A stretch of DNA of 64,000 bases from Rubrobacter tropicus (GCF_011492945.1 NZ_CP045119.1:2976001-3040000), one strand, 5' to 3'. Shown: positions 33,568 to 42,365, counted from the first letter of the stretch. Made by a program: numbers and translations. The notes: generated by a model from the sequence alone, not told the origin.

Positions 33568-34266
33568 TTACGTTTCGATGGTTCGGACGCCGTTCTGGTC
33601 GGCGATGACGGCGGCGCGGGCGAGGCCTATGAACAGGCCGCATTCCAGGGCGCCGGGGATGTTCTTTATTGCGGCTTCTAAAGTTGGTGGGTCCTGTATC
33701 GGGCCGAAGGCGCAGTCGGCGGTGTAGTGTCCTCCGTCGGTGACGAAGGGGCGCCCGGGCTCTGCGCGGTCCATCCTTAGCCTGGGTTCGCAGCCCAAAG
33801 AGGCGAGGGCTTCGAAGGTGGCCTCCCAGCCGAAGGGGTCGACCTCGACGGGGAGCGGGCCGCGGGTGCCTAGAGTGTCTACGGCCTTCGAGCCGTCGGC
33901 CACGAGAACGAGGCCGTCGAGGGAGGCCGCGGCGACTATCTTCTCTCGCAGGAGGGCGCCGCCGAGGCCCTTGATGGTGGCGAGGCGGGGTCCTATCTCA
34001 TCGGCCCCGTCGAGCGTGAGCGTGGGGCGTGCCTCCGAGAGGCCGACGAGCGGGATGCCCGCCTCCCTGGCGAGGGCCGCCGTGCCCTCGGAGGTCGGCA
34101 CGCCGCGCACGCCCCGGAGCTCGCCGGCGGCCAGCTTCTCGCCGATCCGCTGTACCACGAAAGCGGAGGTGGTGCCCGAACCCAGGCCGAGCGTAGCACC
34201 ACTTTCGACGAAACGATCCACGGCCGCGTTGGCGGCCTCCCGCTTCAGCCGGTCGGTGGGCTCCAC
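33568..34266 (-). CDS. rpiA: Ribose-5-phosphate isomerase A
   Basis: 232 residues from GTG 34266. Interconverts ribose 5-phosphate and ribulose 5-phosphate in the pentose phosphate pathway. Signatures: GATLGLGSGTTSAFV near the N-terminus (phosphate loop), LTLDGADEIG with the catalytic Asp residues, IKGLGGALLREKIVA (usually KGGGGA) and FVTDGGHYTADCAFG (usually TDxGN). Length is normal. It lies seven bases after the HtrA gene and is probably the last gene of that transcript. The pathway also supplies erythrose 4-phosphate for the nearby aromatic genes. Confidence 0.95.
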   Translation of the reverse strand: MEPTDRLKREAANAAVDRFVESGATLGLGSGTTSAFVVQRIGEKLAAGELRGVRGVPTSEGTAALAREAGIPLVGLSEARPTLTLDGADEIGPRLATIKGLGGALLREKIVAAASLDGLVLVADGSKAVDTLGTRGPLPVEVDPFGWEATFEALASLGCEPRLRMDRAEPGRPFVTDGGHYTADCAFGPIQDPPTLEAAIKNIPGALECGLFIGLARAAVIADQNGVRTIET

Positions 34267-34273
34267 GGGGTCC

Positions 34274-35458
34274 CTACGTGTCTTCCGGGCGGGTGTCCAC
34301 GGTCAGCTCGACCTCGCGCTCCCCCTCGTTCGGGGTGACGACGGTAAGCGAGATACTGTCGCCCGGGTCGCTGGCGTTGACGGCCTCGATCACGTCGTCC
34401 GAGGCGACGACCTTCTCTCCCTCGACGGCCGTGATCACATCCCCCTCGACCGGCACGTCGGGGACGCCCTCGATCTCTTCCCTCCCGCCGCCGCTTATGC
34501 CCGCGTCCTCGGCCGGCCCCCCGCTCGTCACGCCGCTCACGAGAGCGCCGTTGGGCGGGAGCCCGTACCTATCGTTCAACTCCTCGAGCGAGAGGCCGGT
34601 GACGGCGGCGATCTCGTCTATCCCGTATTGGAACATCTGGACCCCTATAAAGCCGTGGACGACCTCGCCCGTGGTTATGAGCTCCTCGACGGCGTCTTTG
34701 GCGGTGTTTATGGGCACGGCGAACCCGACACCCTGGGCCACGCCCTCGGAGCCGGCGGAGGCGACCTGGGAGTTGATCCCGATAACGGTCCCCCTGGCGT
34801 CGAGCAGGGGCCCTCCGGAGTTGCCCGAGCTTATGGCCGCGTCGGTCTGGATGGCGTTGTCTATCGTGTACTCGTTGGGGGCCGTGATCGGCCGCCCAAG
34901 CCCGCTGACTATCCCGGTCGTCACGCTGATGCCGACGTTGAGCGGGTTGCCGATGGCTACGACGGGCTCCCCGACGCCAAGCGCTTCCGAGTCCCCGAGC
35001 GTCAGGGGCTCGAGCAGGCTCCGCGGCGCCTCTACCCGGATCACGGCGACGTCCGTGGACGGGTCCTCCCCCACGACCTCGGCCGTCTTCCTGGCACCGT
35101 CCGCAAACCGCACCGAGATGTTCTCGGCCCCGTCCACGACGTGCTGGTTGGTAACGATGTGCCCCGTCTCGTCGAGCACGAACCCGGATCCACCCCCGGG
35201 CCCCATCTGCGAGGAGGTCACGTCCACGCTCACGACCCCCGGCGCATCCTGCCGGTAAACGTCGCCGACCGAGAGCCCTTCACCGCCGATAGGGGCCGTC
35301 CCGGAAGGCTCGCTCGGCGCCGGCGCCTGCTTTATGGTGACGTTCCCCGTGTCGTCGCTACCACCCCCGGCGCCCCCGTCCAGGCTGCTCCAGAGGCCGA
35401 TGATCAGGAACAGCGCCGTGACGAGCCCCCCGATGATCGCGGATACCAACGCTGTCAA
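34274..35458 (-). CDS. HtrA/DegP-like membrane-anchored serine protease with PDZ domain
   Basis: 394 residues from TTG 35458. One N-terminal helix (MTALVSAIIGGLVTALFLII) anchors it facing outside, followed by a Ser/Thr/Pro linker. Catalytic triad: His in IVTNQHVVDGAEN, Asp in DPSTDVAVIRVEA, Ser in SSGNSGGPLLDARG. The C-terminal PDZ domain includes GALVSGVTSGGPAEDAGISG and GDVITAVEGEKVV. Role: stress-induced cleavage of misfolded envelope proteins. It follows a Ser/Thr kinase gene by about 30 bases and precedes rpiA. Confidence 0.93.
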   Translation of the reverse strand: MTALVSAIIGGLVTALFLIIGLWSSLDGGAGGGSDDTGNVTIKQAPAPSEPSGTAPIGGEGLSVGDVYRQDAPGVVSVDVTSSQMGPGGGSGFVLDETGHIVTNQHVVDGAENISVRFADGARKTAEVVGEDPSTDVAVIRVEAPRSLLEPLTLGDSEALGVGEPVVAIGNPLNVGISVTTGIVSGLGRPITAPNEYTIDNAIQTDAAISSGNSGGPLLDARGTVIGINSQVASAGSEGVAQGVGFAVPINTAKDAVEELITTGEVVHGFIGVQMFQYGIDEIAAVTGLSLEELNDRYGLPPNGALVSGVTSGGPAEDAGISGGGREEIEGVPDVPVEGDVITAVEGEKVVASDDVIEAVNASDPGDSISLTVVTPNEGEREVELTVDTRPEDT

Positions 35459-35489
35459 TGCGGTTTTCAGGACAGTTCCCTTCCGTGAT

Positions 35490-36158
35490 TCACGCGGCCA
35501 CGAAGTCCAAACTGCTTATCTTCCACTCGTCGCCCACCCGGACGAGACTGGCCGTTCCGGTGCGCCTGTCGATCCGATCCGAATGATAGGCGACGGTGCT
35601 GGCAGATACGGTAGCAGTATTATCGTTGGCCTCCGTCGTCGTGGGGCCTTCCGTAAACTCGATTCTCTCCAACGTATCGAAAGTCCCGGCGAAGGTGGCC
35701 TGCGAAGGCCACGTACTCTGCCGATAAGCGTCGGTCAGAAGCTGCGAGGACCTCTGGTAATCTCCGTCGGCGGCCGTCTGGTAGAAATCTTCCACCGTCT
35801 GAGCCGCGGCCTCCTCGGGAGATTCTCCACCAGATTGCTGCCCGTCCTGCCCTGAGCCGTTTCCCGAAGGCGCGGGCGTCTGGTTCGAGTCGCCGGTGTT
35901 CTGGGTAGTCGGCTGCGGCGTGTTCCCGGCGGCGGCGCCGTTTTCCTGAGACCCCTGGTTCTCGTTGCCGCCGTTGCCCGCGTTCGCCCCCCCGGCGTTC
36001 GCCTGTTGGTTCTGCTGGGCGTCGTTCTGTCCGGTGTTCTGTCCGCCGGGGAGAAGGTTTGGCAGGGCGAGGGCCCCGATCACGCCGAGCACGGCCACGA
36101 CCGCCAGCGCGGCGAGGACGGCGCCCATCCGGCCCCGGCGTTGGGTTCGTCCCCCCAA
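35490..36158 (-). CDS. Membrane anchor and extracytoplasmic tail of the frameshifted Ser/Thr kinase
   Basis: 222 codons in a frame different from the kinase domain to its right. It begins with a basic stretch and a membrane helix (MGAVLAALAVVAVLGVIGAL). Then comes a long Asn/Gln/Gly-rich linker (QNDAQQNQQANAGGANAGNG) and a compact domain (QTVEDFYQTAADGDYQRSS ... VRVGDEWKISSLDF) that resembles NTF2-like/DUF4878 folds. The intact paralogue at 37285-38892 has the same order in one frame. So this is almost surely the C-terminal half of the gene that starts at 37053, cut by one indel near 36255. Confidence 0.75.
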   Translation of the reverse strand: MGGRTQRRGRMGAVLAALAVVAVLGVIGALALPNLLPGGQNTGQNDAQQNQQANAGGANAGNGGNENQGSQENGAAAGNTPQPTTQNTGDSNQTPAPSGNGSGQDGQQSGGESPEEAAAQTVEDFYQTAADGDYQRSSQLLTDAYRQSTWPSQATFAGTFDTLERIEFTEGPTTTEANDNTATVSASTVAYHSDRIDRRTGTASLVRVGDEWKISSLDFVAA

Positions 36159-37053
36159 GGAGGCGACCGTCGGGGCCTCGCGCGGCCGTTCGCGTTCCGG
36201 TTCCCCGGGCTCGGCCGGGGTCGTAGGGGGATGGGAGCCACGGTCGGGCGGCCGAGGCGAAGCGTTTGAGGGCCTCTTCCGTGCTCGGGCGGTCGTCCGC
36301 GTTCTTGGCGAGGCAGGCCAGGATCAGGGCCTGCAACTCCTCCCCCACGCCGGCCCCGCGTCCGTCCATCGGCGGCGGCGGCTTGGAGACGTGCTGGCTG
36401 GCCACCTCTATGGGCGTCCCCGTGAAGGGCGGCTCGCCCGTCGCCGCCTGGTAGAGCGTGGCCCCCAGCGAGTAGACGTCGCTCTTGGGCGTCACCTTGT
36501 ACCCCTGGAGCTGCTCGGGCGAGGAGTAGAGCGCGGTGCCGAGGTAAGCACCCGTCCTCGTCGCCTGCGTGGTGTCCAGGGCGCGCGCGATCCCGAAGTC
36601 CGAGACCTTGGCCCTACCTTTCTCGTCCAGCAGGATGTTGTGCGGCTTTATGTCCCGGTGGACGACGCCCCGCCCGTGCGCGTGCGCCAGCCCCGCGCAG
36701 ACCTCCTCGCCGAACCCGGCGAGCTCCGCGGCTGGCAAAGGCCCGCGCTCGTCTATGCGCTCCTTCAGGTCCCCGCCCGAGAGGTACTCCATAACTATGT
36801 AAGAGACCTCGTCGCCGTCGAGATCCCCCTCCCCCGCGTCGTAGACCTGCACGATGTTCGGGTGCGAAAGACGCGCGGCCGTGCGACCCTCGCGCCGGAA
36901 GCGCGCCGCGATGTCCGTCTCCCCGTGCATGGGCTTCAAAACCTTCACCGCAACCGGGCGGTCGAGAACCTCGTCCCGGCCGAGAAAGACGCGCGCCATG
37001 CCACCGGAGCCTACCTCGCGCTCGAGTACGAACCTGTCAGCAAGCCTCCTCAC
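35620..37053 (-). CDS. Ser/Thr protein kinase (PknB type), frameshifted after the kinase domain
   Basis: GTG 37053 start. Hanks kinase domain in residues ~8-265: GSGGMARVFLG (ATP loop), AVKVLKP (Lys), HRDIKPHNILL (catalytic loop), KVSDFGIARAL, SSPEQLQGYKVTPKSDVYSL. From about codon 267 the frame changes and the remaining residues to 35620 are Arg/Pro-rich nonsense. The other frame there reads RPPDRGSHPPTTPAEPGE and leads into the membrane helix of the 35490-36158 entry. One indel near 36255 restores a kinase-TM-tail protein like the neighbour at 37285. A leaderless-type -10 box precedes the start. Its targets are unknown. Confidence 0.85.
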   Translation of the reverse strand: MRRLADRFVLEREVGSGGMARVFLGRDEVLDRPVAVKVLKPMHGETDIAARFRREGRTAARLSHPNIVQVYDAGEGDLDGDEVSYIVMEYLSGGDLKERIDERGPLPAAELAGFGEEVCAGLAHAHGRGVVHRDIKPHNILLDEKGRAKVSDFGIARALDTTQATRTGAYLGTALYSSPEQLQGYKVTPKSDVYSLGATLYQAATGEPPFTGTPIEVASQHVSKPPPPMDGRGAGVGEELQALILACLAKNADDRPSTEEALKRFASAARPWLPSPYDPGRARGTGTRTAARGPDGRLLGGTNPTPGPDGRRPRRAGGRGRARRDRGPRPAKPSPRRTEHRTERRPAEPTGERRGGERGQRRQREPGVSGKRRRRREHAAADYPEHRRLEPDARAFGKRLRAGRAAIWWRISRGGRGSDGGRFLPDGRRRRLPEVLAASDRRLSAEYVAFAGHLRRDFRYVGENRVYGRPHDDGGQR

Positions 37054-37060
37054 GCGCGTG

Positions 37061-37066
37061 ATTATA
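37061..37066 (-). promoter_or_regulatory. Consensus -10 box, leaderless-type promoter of the kinase gene
   Basis: On the minus strand TATAAT ends seven bases before GTG 37053, with no ribosome-binding site. Transcription would begin at the start codon. Confidence 0.6.
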
Positions 37067-37085
37067 CGCTCCGGCTACGCCTTCG

Positions 37086-37284
37086 CAGCACGCTTGCTCC
37101 CTTCGGTCGCGCTTGTCAGCCTGTCAGCTTTTGGCCGCCCAAAGCCCCACCGGGCAGCGCGATGCGCGACGGTTCGAGTATCGCGAAACGTAACGCACCC
37201 AGACGACTGGCTGAGAGCCTCCGAAGGAGGCGCGCTGAGAGCGAGGCCCGCGGAGGCGAAGCCGGAGCGGGCTGACAGGCTCTA
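37086..37284. repeat. TCAGC-type repeat block between the two kinase genes
   Basis: Contains GCTTGTCAGCCTGTCAGC (near 37107), GACTGGCTGAGAGCC, GCGCTGAGAGCGAGGCC and GGAGGCGAAGCCGGAGCGGG followed by CTGACAGGC. The last phrase also occurs at 21648 and, reversed, at 63208. It ends at the stop codon of the second kinase. Confidence 0.65.
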
Positions 37285-38892
37285 CTAGGCAGGCGTGGTC
37301 CGCTCGTCTTCGAGGCGGTCCAGCTTCCACTCCCCGTCTTCCACGACGCACACCCAGGTGCCCGAGAGGACCTCGGAACCCCACGTGTGGTCCAGCCTCG
37401 CCTCGAACGATACCCGCGCCTCGTCGCCGGACGCGGTGGCGGCCGGCAGCGTAACGTATTCCATGTATTCGAACGTGTAGAGGTCCTCCTGCTCGGCCCA
37501 CTCCTGGGGGGAACCTATTTCGTCTTGCAGGCGACCGGAGAGGGCGGCCCACGTGGCGTCGACCCTCTGGAAGGACTGGTCCACGTACATGTCGAAGACG
37601 GCGCTCTCGGCCTCCGCCAACGGCGGCGCGGGGCCGGGGTCTTGCGTCTCGCCGCCCGCGTCGTCGCCGGACGACCCGCCTGCGGAGTCCTGGCCCGACT
37701 GGTTCTTAACCGGCTCCTGCTCGGGGGCCGCTACCTGTTTCTGTTCGCCTGCGCCGCCGCTCGCGGGCTCCGTCGTTGGGGCGCTGGGGTCGAGCATCGC
37801 CCAGGCCGCCGCGCCGGCGAGGAGCAGGAGCAGGACGGCCCCGATCAGGAGCGCCGCCGTCGTCCTCTGGCGCGAGCCGGATCTGAAGGTCCGCGTTGGG
37901 AGGCTCACGGTCTCGTCCGGCGGGCCTTCCACGCCGCGGGAACCCCTGCTCTCCAGCCTGCGCCTGACGGCCTCGAAGCCCGAGAGCCCGGCCGACCTCG
38001 CGGTCCCGACGGCGCGGGAGAACCCCGCGGCCCCGGCGGGTTTCCTCGCCTTGGCCGGTTCCGGCTGCGCGGCACCCGCGCCGATGCCCCTCTGGAAGAG
38101 CTTCTCGTGGACGCGAACCGCGTCCGGGCGTTCTTCGGGGTTTTTGGCGAGGCAGGTCAGGATCAGGGCCTCCAGGCCGCCGCCGATGCGGGCGCCGCGC
38201 TCGCGCGGGGGAGTGGGCTCCTTTAGGACCTGCTGGTTCGCCACCTCTATCGGGGCGCCGGAGAACGGCGGCTCCCCCGTCGCGGCGTGGTAGAGCGTGG
38301 CGCCCAGAGAATAGACGTCGCTCTTGGGCGTGACCTTGTGTCCCTGGAGCTGCTCTGGGGAAGAGTAGGCGGCGGTTCCGAGGTAGGAGCCCGCGCGCGA
38401 CTCCTCGGTCGTCTCGAAGGCGCGGGCGATCCCGAAGTCTGCCAGCTTCGGGTTGCCGCGCTCGTCCAGGAGCACGTTCCGGGGCTTGACGTCGCGGTGG
38501 ATCACGCCGCGCTCGTGGGCGTGGGATAAGGCCGCGGCCACGTCCGCGCCGACCCGCGAGAGCATCCCCTCGGGCAAGGAGCCCCGCCGGTCCATCAGCG
38601 CCTTCAAGTCCCCGCCGGGCGCGTACTCCATCACTATGTACGAGACCTGCCGCCCGTCCAGCAGGTCCTCGCCCGCGTCGTAGACCTGGATGATGTTGGG
38701 GTGGGAGAGCCTTGCCGCGGTGCGGCCTTCCTTACGAAAAAGGGCGCCCGTCTCCTCGTCGTCGAGGTCTGGGTGCAGGATCTTGACTGCTACCGGACGG
38801 TCGAGCACCTCGTCGCGGCCCAAGAATACGGCGGACATCCCCCCGGACCCGAGCTCCCGCACCAGGACGAACCTGTCGCCGACGCGGCGCAC
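37285..38892 (-). CDS. Ser/Thr protein kinase (PknB type) with membrane helix and extracytoplasmic tail
   Basis: 535 residues from GTG 38892, with GGGGAG five bases upstream. Kinase domain ~8-268: GSGGMSAVFLG, AVKILHP, HRDVKPRNVLL, KLADFGIARAF, SSPEQLQGHKV. A basic juxtamembrane segment follows, then a membrane helix (~345-365, LLIGAVLLLLLAGAAAWAML). A low-complexity linker leads to a tail domain (AVFDMYVDQSFQRVDATWAA ... TWVCVVEDGEWKLDRLEDE) that looks NTF2-like and could sense ligands. There are no PASTA repeats. It lies 23 bases after the DAHP synthase gene, so it is probably transcribed with the aromatic genes. Confidence 0.93.
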   Translation of the reverse strand: MRRVGDRFVLVRELGSGGMSAVFLGRDEVLDRPVAVKILHPDLDDEETGALFRKEGRTAARLSHPNIIQVYDAGEDLLDGRQVSYIVMEYAPGGDLKALMDRRGSLPEGMLSRVGADVAAALSHAHERGVIHRDVKPRNVLLDERGNPKLADFGIARAFETTEESRAGSYLGTAAYSSPEQLQGHKVTPKSDVYSLGATLYHAATGEPPFSGAPIEVANQQVLKEPTPPRERGARIGGGLEALILTCLAKNPEERPDAVRVHEKLFQRGIGAGAAQPEPAKARKPAGAAGFSRAVGTARSAGLSGFEAVRRRLESRGSRGVEGPPDETVSLPTRTFRSGSRQRTTAALLIGAVLLLLLAGAAAWAMLDPSAPTTEPASGGAGEQKQVAAPEQEPVKNQSGQDSAGGSSGDDAGGETQDPGPAPPLAEAESAVFDMYVDQSFQRVDATWAALSGRLQDEIGSPQEWAEQEDLYTFEYMEYVTLPAATASGDEARVSFEARLDHTWGSEVLSGTWVCVVEDGEWKLDRLEDERTTPA

Positions 38893-38915
38893 GGCGCTCC
38901 CCGGACCGGACGGGA

Positions 38916-39728
38916 CTAGATGACCTCCCGGCCCATCGCGCCGGCGAAGGGCGAGAGCTCCTCCTTCAGGCCAAGCAGCGCCTCGACCGGCAGCGCCTGC
39001 TCCCCGTCGCAGAGCGCCTCCTGCGGGTCGTGGTGGCTCTCGACCATCAGGCCGTCGGCCTCGGCGGCGACCGAGGCCTTGCTCAAAGGCACCACCAGGT
39101 CGCGCCGGCCCGCGGCGTGGGACGGGTCCACGATCACGGGCAGGTCCGTGAGCCTCTTCGCCACGATCACGGCCGACAGGTCGAGCGTGAAGCGGGTCGC
39201 CGTCTCGAACGTGCGGATGCCCCGCTCGCAGAGCACCACGTTGTCCCCGCCCTCAGCGGTGACGTACTCGGCGGCCAATATCCACTCCTGCACCGTCGCC
39301 GAGAGCCCGCGCTTGAGAAGCACCCCGTGGTCGGTGCCGGCGATGGCGGCGCCAATTCGCTTCAAGAGGGAGAAGTTAGCCATGTTCCTGGCGCCGATCT
39401 GCAAGACCTGGGCGTGCTCCATCACGAGCTCGATGTCGTACGGGTCCATGACCTCGGTGACGACCTTCAGGCCCAGCTCCCCGGCGACTTCGGACATGAT
39501 CTTCAGCCCCTCCTCGCCGAGACCCTGGAAGGAGTAGGGGGAGGTGCGGGGTTTAAAGGCGCCGCCGCGGACGTACTCGAAGCCGGCCTCCTTCACGGCC
39601 TTCGCGGAGGCGACGAACTGGTCGTAGCTCTCGACCGTGCAGGGGCCGGCGATCACCCGGAAGGTGTTCGGCCGGATCATGCCGTTCTGGGTCTTTACGT
39701 CCGTCTTTACGGTCTGAGAAACGTCCAT
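38916..39728 (-). CDS. aroF: 3-deoxy-7-phosphoheptulonate (DAHP) synthase, type I-beta
   Basis: 270 residues, the length of a bare AroF/KDO8P-like catalytic barrel without a regulatory domain. Condenses phosphoenolpyruvate with erythrose 4-phosphate, the first step of the shikimate pathway. Signatures: [73 protein letters not shown] and [15 protein letters not shown], covering the metal-binding Cys and the substrate Lys/Arg residues. Only two bases separate it from the chorismate mutase gene. In this subtype the separate mutase often binds the synthase and confers feedback control, which the spacing here would suit. Confidence 0.95.
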   Translation of the reverse strand: MDVSQTVKTDVKTQNGMIRPNTFRVIAGPCTVESYDQFVASAKAVKEAGFEYVRGGAFKPRTSPYSFQGLGEEGLKIMSEVAGELGLKVVTEVMDPYDIELVMEHAQVLQIGARNMANFSLLKRIGAAIAGTDHGVLLKRGLSATVQEWILAAEYVTAEGGDNVVLCERGIRTFETATRFTLDLSAVIVAKRLTDLPVIVDPSHAAGRRDLVVPLSKASVAAEADGLMVESHHDPQEALCDGEQALPVEALLGLKEELSPFAGAMGREVI

Positions 39729-39730
39729 GC

Positions 39731-40027
39731 CTACCTCTGAAACTCCCCGCGTTGTATCTCAAGGTCGCGGATGCGGTGCAGGATCAGCTCGAAGATCTCG
39801 CGCATGGACGAGTCGTAGATGGGACCGGGGTTCTGCTCCACGACCCTCCGCAGGATCTCTTCCTCGCGCTTCGGGTCGAAGATCGGGACACCGGCCTCGA
39901 ACTTTATCCGGGCGAGGTCCTGCACGATCTGCGCCCGCTCGCTGAGGGCCCGGATCAGCTCGAGGTCCACCTCGTCGACCCGCTCCCGAAGCTCTTGAAT
40001 CTTCGCCTGTCTCTCCGCTTCCGTCAT
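39731..40027 (-). CDS. aroQ: Chorismate mutase, AroQ class
   Basis: 98 residues, all-helical. Converts chorismate to prephenate. The N-terminal [20 protein letters not shown], the [16 protein letters not shown] helix with the catalytic Lys, and [16 protein letters not shown] are characteristic of AroQ. First gene of the minus-strand aromatic transcript, two bases before DAHP synthase. Together with the plus-strand hisC-tyrA pair just upstream it forms a divergent Phe/Tyr block. Confidence 0.93.
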   Translation of the reverse strand: MTEAERQAKIQELRERVDEVDLELIRALSERAQIVQDLARIKFEAGVPIFDPKREEEILRRVVEQNPGPIYDSSMREIFELILHRIRDLEIQRGEFQR

Positions 40028-40039
40028 AGGGGTGGGATT

Positions 40040-40204
40040 GTAGCAGCGCAGGCTTCAGGTTACAGGCGTCAGGCATCAGAAAGTTTCGGGCAACCGATTC
40101 TCGATCTGCAACCCGGGGGCCTGTTGAAAGAACGCAACAAGAAGCCTAGTCTTTAGCGGCTGGGATCCGTCCACCACAATCCGAAAGCTGAAGCCTGAAA
40201 CCTG
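40040..40204. repeat. Inverted TCAGG-type repeats in the divergent aro/hisC gap
   Basis: The left words TTCAGGTTACAGG and GTCAGGCATCAG (40052-40080) are complemented by GCTGAAGCCTGAAACCTGAT at 40188-40207, which runs into the hisC start codon. In this case the repeat lies between 5' ends, not 3' ends, so it may influence initiation. Confidence 0.6.
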
Positions 40205-41263
40205 ATGCCTCCAACCTTTAGATCCGAACTCGATTCGCTCAAGACCTACGTCCCCCCGAAGTCCTGGCGGATGGCCGCCGAGGGTCGGGCCGACGACTAC
40301 GCGAAGCTGACCTCCAACGAGCTCGCCTTCGGTCCGCTCCCCGAGGCCGAAGCCGCCCTCACCGGGGCGCTGCCCCGCGCCAACCGCTACCCGGACAGCC
40401 ACGTCTCCCGGCTCCGGCAGGTCATCGCGGAAGCGAACGCGGGGGTCGAGACGACCAACGTGATGGTCGGCAACGGGTCGAGCGAGGTCCTGCTGAACGC
40501 GCTCCAGCTCCTGCCCGCTGGTGGCGAGGTCGTCTTCCCGTGGCCCTCGTTCAGCCTCTACCCGATGCTCTGCGCCGTGCTTGGCATGACGCCGCGTCCG
40601 ATCCCCCTGGAAGAAGACAACGGGTTGCCGGCCGAGGGGATACTCTCGGCGGTGACGCAAGAGACGCGCGCCGTGATCCTGTGCAATCCCAACAACCCTA
40701 GCGGCACTTACTTGAAGCTGGACGAAGTGAAGAGCCTGGCCGAGGAGTTGCCCGAGGATGTTCTCCTGATCCTGGACGAGGCGTACGTCGAGTTCGTGGA
40801 TGACCCGCTTTACAAGGACTCTCACGCGCTCGCCCTCGAAAACGAGAACGTCGTAGTGGCGCGGACTTTCTCCAAGGCGCACGGGCTCGCGGGGCTCAGG
40901 GTGGGGTACGGGATCGCGCCCGAGAGGCTCGCCGACTACGCGGAGCGGGTCAGGTTCCCCGTCTCCGTGAACCTGGCCGCCCAGGTCGCCGCCACGGCCT
41001 CGATGCTCGCGAGGGAGAAGGTCGGGGCTCGGGCGGAGTTCGTGATCCGGGATCGCGGCAGGCTACAGCGGGCGTTCGAGGCCGCGAACCTCGACTTCAT
41101 CCCCTCGCAGGGCAACTTCGTTATGGTCCGGTTCGGGGCGGACGAGTTCGAGAAGTCGGGCATCCTCGTCAGGGAGGGAGCCGCCCTCGGATATCCCGGG
41201 TGGAGCCGGGTGACGGTCGGCAACAAGGAGGAGAACGACCGCGTGATCGGGGCGATCTCCTGA
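40205..41263 (+). CDS. hisC: Histidinol-phosphate / aromatic aminotransferase (HisC family)
   Basis: 352 residues. PLP enzyme of fold type I: VMVGNGSSEVLLNALQL, ILCNPNNPSGTYLKLDE, LLILDEAYVEFVDD and the Schiff-base Lys in ARTFSKAHGLAGLRVGYG. HisC acts in histidine synthesis. Placed directly upstream of prephenate dehydrogenase, it may also or mainly transaminate aromatic keto acids. The ATG lies in the complement word CCTGATGCC of the flanking repeat, and no other start is near. Its stop overlaps the tyrA frame. Confidence 0.92.
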   Translation: MPPTFRSELDSLKTYVPPKSWRMAAEGRADDYAKLTSNELAFGPLPEAEAALTGALPRANRYPDSHVSRLRQVIAEANAGVETTNVMVGNGSSEVLLNALQLLPAGGEVVFPWPSFSLYPMLCAVLGMTPRPIPLEEDNGLPAEGILSAVTQETRAVILCNPNNPSGTYLKLDEVKSLAEELPEDVLLILDEAYVEFVDDPLYKDSHALALENENVVVARTFSKAHGLAGLRVGYGIAPERLADYAERVRFPVSVNLAAQVAATASMLAREKVGARAEFVIRDRGRLQRAFEAANLDFIPSQGNFVMVRFGADEFEKSGILVREGAALGYPGWSRVTVGNKEENDRVIGAIS

Positions 41264-42306
41264 CCCGCGCGCTCGGCATCGTTGGGGTTGGCCTCGTCGG
41301 CGGCTCCGTCGGCCTCGCGGCCCGAGGGGCCGGCTGGGAGGTCGTCGGCGTGGACCGGCCTGAGGTTCTCGAAAGGGCAGTGGATCTGGGAGCCATAGAT
41401 CGCCCCTCCACCCTCAAGGAGGTCCGGGGCACGGACCTCGTCGTGCTGGCGGCCCCGATCTCGAAGGTGACGGCCCTGATCTCGGACCTCGCCCCCACCG
41501 ACGCCCTCGTCACCGACGTCGCCAGCGCGAAGAACGCCATAGTGCGCGAAGCGGAGGCGAACTCCCTGCGTTTCGTCGGCGGGCACCCGATGGCCGGGAG
41601 CCAGCTCGCCGGCGTCGCCAACGCGAAGCCCGACCTCTTCCACGGCGCCCGCTATTTCCTGACGACCACGCAAAACACGGACCCCAACGATTACAGGGAA
41701 GTCTCGAACTTCGTGCGCGAGCTCGGCGCGGTGCCCACCGCCGTCGACCCCGAGAAGCACGACCTCCTGATGGCGGCCCTCTCCCACCTGCCGCACCTCA
41801 TGGCGGCGGCCCTCCTGAAGGTCGCCTCGGACATCTCGCCCGAGGCCCTCTCCTTCGCCGGGCCGTCCTTCCGGGACCTGACGCGGGTGGGGGCGTCCAA
41901 CCCCGGGCTGTGGTCGGACATCCTGGCCGAGAACGCGCCGGCTCTGGGCGAGGCCCTGGCCCACTTCGCGGGGGCGATGGCGCAGCTGGGGAGCGAGATC
42001 CAGGACAGAAAGGCCATCGAGAACCGCTTCCTGGCGGCCCGCGAGGCCTACGACGCCCTGGGCGGCATCCTGGTCGAGAAAAGCGGCGAGAACGCGGACG
42101 TCGCCATACCGGTCGAGAACCGCCCCGGCGTCTTCGCCGAAGTAACCACCCTCATGGGCTCAAACGGCATAAACATCCACGACCTCTACGTCAGGCACTC
42201 GAACACGGAGAGGGCCGCCCTGGTACTGACGCTGGACGCGAAAGCGGCGCCGGCGGCGCGCGCGCTGTTGAGAGAGGCCGGCTTCGGGGCGGAGATCCAG
42301 AGCTAG
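41260..42306 (+). CDS. tyrA: Prephenate dehydrogenase with C-terminal ACT domain
   Basis: About 348 residues. NAD-binding motif at the very start (LGIVGVGLVGGSVGLAARGA), then VVGVDRPEV and the catalytic region GGHPMAGSQLAGVANAK with the conserved His. A helical dimer domain follows (MAALSHLPHLMAAAL). A C-terminal ACT domain (NRPGVFAEVTTLMGSNGINI) probably binds tyrosine for feedback. No ATG/GTG/TTG fits just before the NAD motif. A CTG at 41260 overlaps the hisC stop (CTGA) and is the most economical start; GTG 41200 would add 20 residues and overlap hisC by 64 bases. Coupled with hisC for tyrosine or phenylalanine synthesis. Confidence 0.93.
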   Translation: MTRALGIVGVGLVGGSVGLAARGAGWEVVGVDRPEVLERAVDLGAIDRPSTLKEVRGTDLVVLAAPISKVTALISDLAPTDALVTDVASAKNAIVREAEANSLRFVGGHPMAGSQLAGVANAKPDLFHGARYFLTTTQNTDPNDYREVSNFVRELGAVPTAVDPEKHDLLMAALSHLPHLMAAALLKVASDISPEALSFAGPSFRDLTRVGASNPGLWSDILAENAPALGEALAHFAGAMAQLGSEIQDRKAIENRFLAAREAYDALGGILVEKSGENADVAIPVENRPGVFAEVTTLMGSNGINIHDLYVRHSNTERAALVLTLDAKAAPAARALLREAGFGAEIQS

Positions 42307-42365
42307 AGCGGTCACGTTGTTTGGCCGGAGCAGGGCCGCTGACGGCCGTCGGCCCTTCCAAACGC

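Noticed and set aside
33740-35488. 582-codon plus-strand frame over rpiA and the HtrA gene
   Set aside because: It spans two unrelated genes on the opposite strand, so it cannot be a real protein; no domain seen.
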